Shown: piece after piece, positions 61,170 through 64,000 of the stretch
Numbering within the stretch: position 1 is the stretch's first letter
Layout: the number at the start of each line of letters is the position of its first letter
DNA from: Meiothermus cerbereus DSM 11376
GTDB taxonomy: Bacteria; Deinococcota; Deinococci; Deinococcales; Thermaceae
Reading direction: 5' to 3'
Assembly (NCBI RefSeq): GCF_000620065.1
Contig: NZ_JHVI01000017.1
Coordinates: 24,006-88,005, forward strand
Length of the DNA stretch: 64,000 nucleotides
Notes under the pieces: model-generated
Told to the model about the DNA's origin: nothing
Database searches by the model: none
The model's input: the letters and a program-made list of their open reading frames with translations, nothing else
Program-made: the position numbers and the translations under genes

Positions 61170-62498
61170 TCAAGGGGATAGACTTATCAGGGCTTTGACC
61201 AGGCGAATGGGGTCGTGTTGGGCAAAACCGGGCTCCAAAAAGTCGTCGGCCACAAGCTGTACCCCCAGGCCCTCGAAGCGCTTGGGATTGAAGCGTACTG
61301 GCGCCTGGCCTTCGGCCCGGTAGCGCTCCAGCAAGGCCTCGGGTATGCGGGCGGTGTTGACCAGCACCACATTGGGTCTGCGGCCCAGATGCTGCTCGAT
61401 GGCATGAAAATGGTCGTAGGCATCCATGCCCTCGGTCTCACCCCGCTCGCTCATGATGTTGACGATGTAGACCAGCTTAGCCGGAGACTGCTGAATGGCT
61501 ACCTGGATGCCCTTAGGCAGGAAGCTGGGAATTACACTGGAATAGAGGCTACCGGGCCCCAGTACGATCATCTCAGCTTTTTGCAGATCCTGAGCGGCTT
61601 CGGGCATGGCTGCGACCCCTAAGGGCGCTAACCCCACCTTGCGGATTCGGCCCGGTTTTTCGCGTAGGGCGGTCTCTCCCTGTACCCGGCTACCATCGTC
61701 GCGCTCGGCCCAAAGGCGGGCCGCCTCGTAGGTGGCGGGCCATACCGCTCCTTGCAGGCGCAGCATCTGGTTAGCCTGACGCATGGCCTTGGCAAAGTCG
61801 TGGTTGAGTTCGGACAGCGAGACCAGCATCAGGTTGCCGAAGGTGTGGCCTTTGAGCTCTTCTCCGCGCTGGAAGCGGTACTTCATCAGCTCGGGCAGCC
61901 CTTCGGCATCAGATAAAGCAGCCAGGCAGTCTACCAAGTCGCCTACCGCCGGAACCCCAAACGAAACCCGCAGGCGTCCGGTAGAGCCCCCATCATCGGT
62001 GACCGCTACCACCGCGGTGATGTGGGCGGTTTCCATCTTAAGACCGCGCAGCACGCGCGAAAGTCCTGTTCCACCACCCAAGGCCACAATGCGGGGGCCG
62101 CCCTCGAGCTTGCGGCGAATGTACACCTGTTTAGAAACCGATCTGGGGTCGGTGATGGCCGAGAGCATGCTGCGGTTCATCCAGCGCAGACCCGTTAAGA
62201 ACAGAATCAGGCCGCCCACCAGCCAAAGCCCCCCCGAGACCCATAGCGGAATGGAAAAATAACCGGCCCAGCGGGTGGTCTGCAAGAACCAGGGCAGGAA
62301 GGAAGTTTGCCACGAGAGATGAACCACTCCGGTGAACATACACAGCATGCCCAGGGCGGCTAAAAACGCATACCGCTTGACCCGCATTCCTGGCAACAGC
62401 CAGCGCAACGAGCTAAAGAAGCGGTCGTCGGCAGGGTTGGTTCGCAGGCTCTGGGCGATGGCCCGCAGGTTGGGGCGTTTGGCCTTGTTCCAGATCAT
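61170..62498 (-). CDS. yvcK: Gluconeogenesis/cell-shape factor YvcK, membrane-tethered
   Basis: 442 residues. About 1-130 has two membrane helices (AALGMLCMFTGVVHLSW and IPLWVSGGLWLVGGLILFLT). The rest is a CofD/YvcK domain: ALGGGTGLSRVLRGLK, VVAVTDDGGSTGRLR, GDLVDCLAALSD, KGHTFGNLMLVSL and VLGPGSLYSSVIPSFL. YvcK binds UDP-sugars and governs peptidoglycan and carbon flux. Canonical YvcK is about 320 residues and soluble; the N-terminal membrane part is an addition. It is coupled to rapZ, 15 bases upstream. Confidence 0.92.
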   Translation of the reverse strand: MIWNKAKRPNLRAIAQSLRTNPADDRFFSSLRWLLPGMRVKRYAFLAALGMLCMFTGVVHLSWQTSFLPWFLQTTRWAGYFSIPLWVSGGLWLVGGLILFLTGLRWMNRSMLSAITDPRSVSKQVYIRRKLEGGPRIVALGGGTGLSRVLRGLKMETAHITAVVAVTDDGGSTGRLRVSFGVPAVGDLVDCLAALSDAEGLPELMKYRFQRGEELKGHTFGNLMLVSLSELNHDFAKAMRQANQMLRLQGAVWPATYEAARLWAERDDGSRVQGETALREKPGRIRKVGLAPLGVAAMPEAAQDLQKAEMIVLGPGSLYSSVIPSFLPKGIQVAIQQSPAKLVYIVNIMSERGETEGMDAYDHFHAIEQHLGRRPNVVLVNTARIPEALLERYRAEGQAPVRFNPKRFEGLGVQLVADDFLEPGFAQHDPIRLVKALISLSP

Positions 62499-62513
62499 AT
62501 TCGCTTTTCTCGC

Positions 62514-63344
62514 TCAAGCCTGCATGGCTTTTTCCAGGTCGCGGTGCTCGAGCTCCACCCGAAAGCGGCTCGAGAGCTCCTGGGCCAGCCGCTCTGCCAC
62601 CGCTACGCTGCGGTGCTGGCCTCCGGTACAACCGATGGCTACTGTGTATGCAGCACGTCCGGTCTGGCGAGCACCTTCTGCCGAGAGCCCAATGGTAGCA
62701 AGCAAGGTGCGGTAGAGGGGTTCGTTTTTTTTCTCGGCGAACACATAGGTGGCGACCTCGGGGTCGGTGCCGGGGCGTGCTTTGAGCACAGGGTCGTAGT
62801 GGGGGTTAGGCAGTGAGCGCACATCCAGTACCAGATCGGCATCCTGCGGCGGCCCCCACTTAAAACCGAAGGAAAAGATGCGCAGCAAGAAGCTTTCCTC
62901 TTCACCCAGGGCTGCCTCGAGGGCCTCCTTGAGCTGGCGCGGGGTGCGCTCGGAGGTGTCAATCACCAGGTCGGCGCGGTCGCGCAGGGGGGCCAGGGTC
63001 AGGCGTTCTTCTTCAATCTCGCGTAGCAGGTTGCCCATGCCCAGCGGGTGGAGGCGGCGCGATAGGTTGTAACGCTTGAGCAGGATGTCCGATTTGGCTT
63101 CCAGGAAGATGATAAAGGGCTTGAGCTCGCTGAGCACCCGCTCCACCTCGCTCAACAGATTGCGGGCTCGGATGTCGACCACCACCACCACCTTGTGGAT
63201 GTTCTGGGCTTCCACGGTTTTGAGCAGGTCGGCCCATAGCGGAGGTGGAATATTGTCTACCGAAAAATAGCCCAAGTCTTCCAGGGCCATCCTGGCCGAG
63301 GTCAGGCCTGCGCCGCTTTGTCCACTCAATACCACGAACCGCAT
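62514..63344 (-). CDS. rapZ: RapZ/YvcJ-family protein with altered P-loop
   Basis: 276 residues of the YvcJ/RapZ family: the N-terminal nucleotide-binding part with ALEDLGYFSVDNIP, and the C-terminal FGFKWGPPQDADLVLDVRSLPNP and GCTGGQHRSVAVAERLAQEL. The Walker A reads GQSGAGLT instead of GxSGxGKS/T, so the P-loop Lys is Leu14. The family binds small RNAs or controls YvcK-linked metabolism and sits next to yvcK in many genomes. Nucleotide hydrolysis is probably reduced here. Confidence 0.92.
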   Translation of the reverse strand: MRFVVLSGQSGAGLTSARMALEDLGYFSVDNIPPPLWADLLKTVEAQNIHKVVVVVDIRARNLLSEVERVLSELKPFIIFLEAKSDILLKRYNLSRRLHPLGMGNLLREIEEERLTLAPLRDRADLVIDTSERTPRQLKEALEAALGEEESFLLRIFSFGFKWGPPQDADLVLDVRSLPNPHYDPVLKARPGTDPEVATYVFAEKKNEPLYRTLLATIGLSAEGARQTGRAAYTVAIGCTGGQHRSVAVAERLAQELSSRFRVELEHRDLEKAMQA

Positions 63345-63411
63345 CTATTCACTCCAAAAAGCCTCGAGGCCACCCACAGGAAGTTTGCACCCTGGGTGCC
63401 AGCTTCCTTCA

Positions 63412-63417
63412 AGTATA
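63412..63417 (-). promoter_or_regulatory. Possible -10 box for rapZ-yvcK
   Basis: Minus-strand TATACT about 67 bases before the rapZ ATG, giving a leader that contains a GCACCC/GGGTGC hairpin. No clear -35 box. Confidence 0.3.
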
Positions 63418-63525
63418 CCCGCAGCCTCTATAAGCTCCTGGTCAGCACAGCTAGCTGTCGCGGCCAAAGCGGTGTGCAGATGGCTTTTGCGCCAAGCCTC
63501 TTGCTGGACGGTCAGCGTCCTGGTA

Positions 63526-64000
63526 CTACCTAATTTCCAGCAACTCCACGTCGAAAATCAGGGCCGAGTTGGGGGGAATATCGGGGCTGGGGCTGCGCTC
63601 GCCATAGGCCAGGTTGGCCGGGATAATCAGGCGGCGCTGGCCGCCGACGCGCATGCCCACGATGCCCGACTCCCAGCCGGGAATCACCTGCCCTGCACCC
63701 AGGGTGAACTCGAAAGGGGAGCGGCCTGGCTGGCAGGAGGTGTCGAACTGCTTGCCATCGACCAGGCGTCCGATGTACTGCACCCGCACGGTGTTGGAGG
63801 TAATGGCCTGGGGGCCGCTGCCTTCCTTAAGGTCTTCGATGCGAAGGGCGGTAATGCCTTCGTTGGTGAGGCCAGTCGCGGCGGGGGGCTGGTTGGTGCA
63901 AAGCGTACCGCTGCCCACCTGGGCCTGACTGCCAGAACGTTGCCCCAGGAAGAAGTAGGCTCCAAGGCCCAGCAAAGCCAGCACGGCCACCACAATAAAT
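63526..64000 (-). CDS. FKBP-type peptidyl-prolyl isomerase, N-terminus beyond window
   Basis: At least 157 residues. A membrane helix (VVAVLALLGLGAYFFLG) leads to a periplasmic linker and an FKBP domain with VRVQYIGRLVDGKQFDTS, FTLGAGQVIPGWESGIVGM and RRLIIPANLAYGER, all hallmarks of the rotamase fold. The open frame continues to the window edge, so the true start lies outside and the GTG at 63993 is only an internal codon or late start. It assists folding at the envelope. Confidence 0.88.
   Translation of the reverse strand, partial: FIVVAVLALLGLGAYFFLGQRSGSQAQVGSGTLCTNQPPAATGLTNEGITALRIEDLKEGSGPQAITSNTVRVQYIGRLVDGKQFDTSCQPGRSPFEFTLGAGQVIPGWESGIVGMRVGGQRRLIIPANLAYGERSPSPDIPPNSALIFDVELLEIR

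Overview
The window looks like chromosome from a member of the Thermaceae, most likely Meiothermus or a close relative (inference). The evidence is a GC-rich sequence saturated with the palindrome CTCGAG, a dnaK-grpE-dnaJ cluster whose DnaJ has no zinc-finger domain, a MoaD-MoaE fusion, a P-II protein without the usual Tyr-51, and many genes whose start codon lies 5 to 9 bases after a -10 box of the form TANNNT, as in leaderless Deinococcus-Thermus transcripts. Most genes are chromosomal housekeeping. I see no CRISPR array, rRNA operon, intact insertion sequence or prophage.

Layout, left to right. 1-5 kb: a truncated C45-type acyltransferase gene, a split chromate transporter (chrA in two genes) and two paralogous double-GNAT acetyltransferases. 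The second GNAT gene has its own promoter, a 23-codon leader ORF and a terminator hairpin just before its ribosome binding site. 4.4-8.2 kb: a degenerate SDR protein, nrdR, a zinc-ribbon coiled-coil protein, a Nudix hydrolase, a DUF4160 protein and a true SDR oxidoreductase. 8.3-15.4 kb: aguA-aguB (agmatine to putrescine), a cystathionine synthase/lyase, gatB-purM-histidine phosphatase, and a small membrane protein. 15.4-16.1 kb: tRNA-Arg(CCU) with a decayed tyrosine recombinase beside it, the only clear mobile-element scar. 16-22 kb: hrpB, two small ORFs, an ArsB/CitM-type permease, trmK and a two-gene YeeE/YedE sulfur transporter.

22-27 kb: three secreted proteins (PEGA and MliC-like modules), a pseudo-E2 protein with an E3-binding domain, and an M29 aminopeptidase. 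27-33 kb: rpsA, moaDE, hrcA, then amtB-glnK behind an AT-rich regulatory region. 33-43 kb: an MMPL transporter, an AlaX editing protein, and ftsH divergent from dnaK-grpE-dnaJ. 43-50 kb: a large SARP/AfsR-like regulator, DUF4256 and DUF402 proteins and a MacB-type ABC exporter. 50-55 kb: an envelope cluster of GYD, SRPBCC and lipoprotein genes, including one with a clan-CD-like His/Cys signature, and a CAP-Ig-Ig-Ig-CAP lipoprotein. 55-64 kb: two MFS transporters, a SIS-domain protein, a CBS protein, a holin-like membrane protein, a glucodextranase-type module, yvcK-rapZ and the start of an FKBP isomerase.

Three families of short structured repeats are scattered in intergenic space. One is a 127-bp two-hairpin element in three copies, one lying between dnaK and grpE. 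The second is a hairpin repeat whose two copies differ by a compensatory base-pair change. The third is an inverted repeat found directly at gene 3' ends. The most promising new observation is the leader peptide, antiterminator and terminator arrangement upstream of the GNAT gene at 3154-4101, which has the geometry of ribosome-controlled transcription attenuation.
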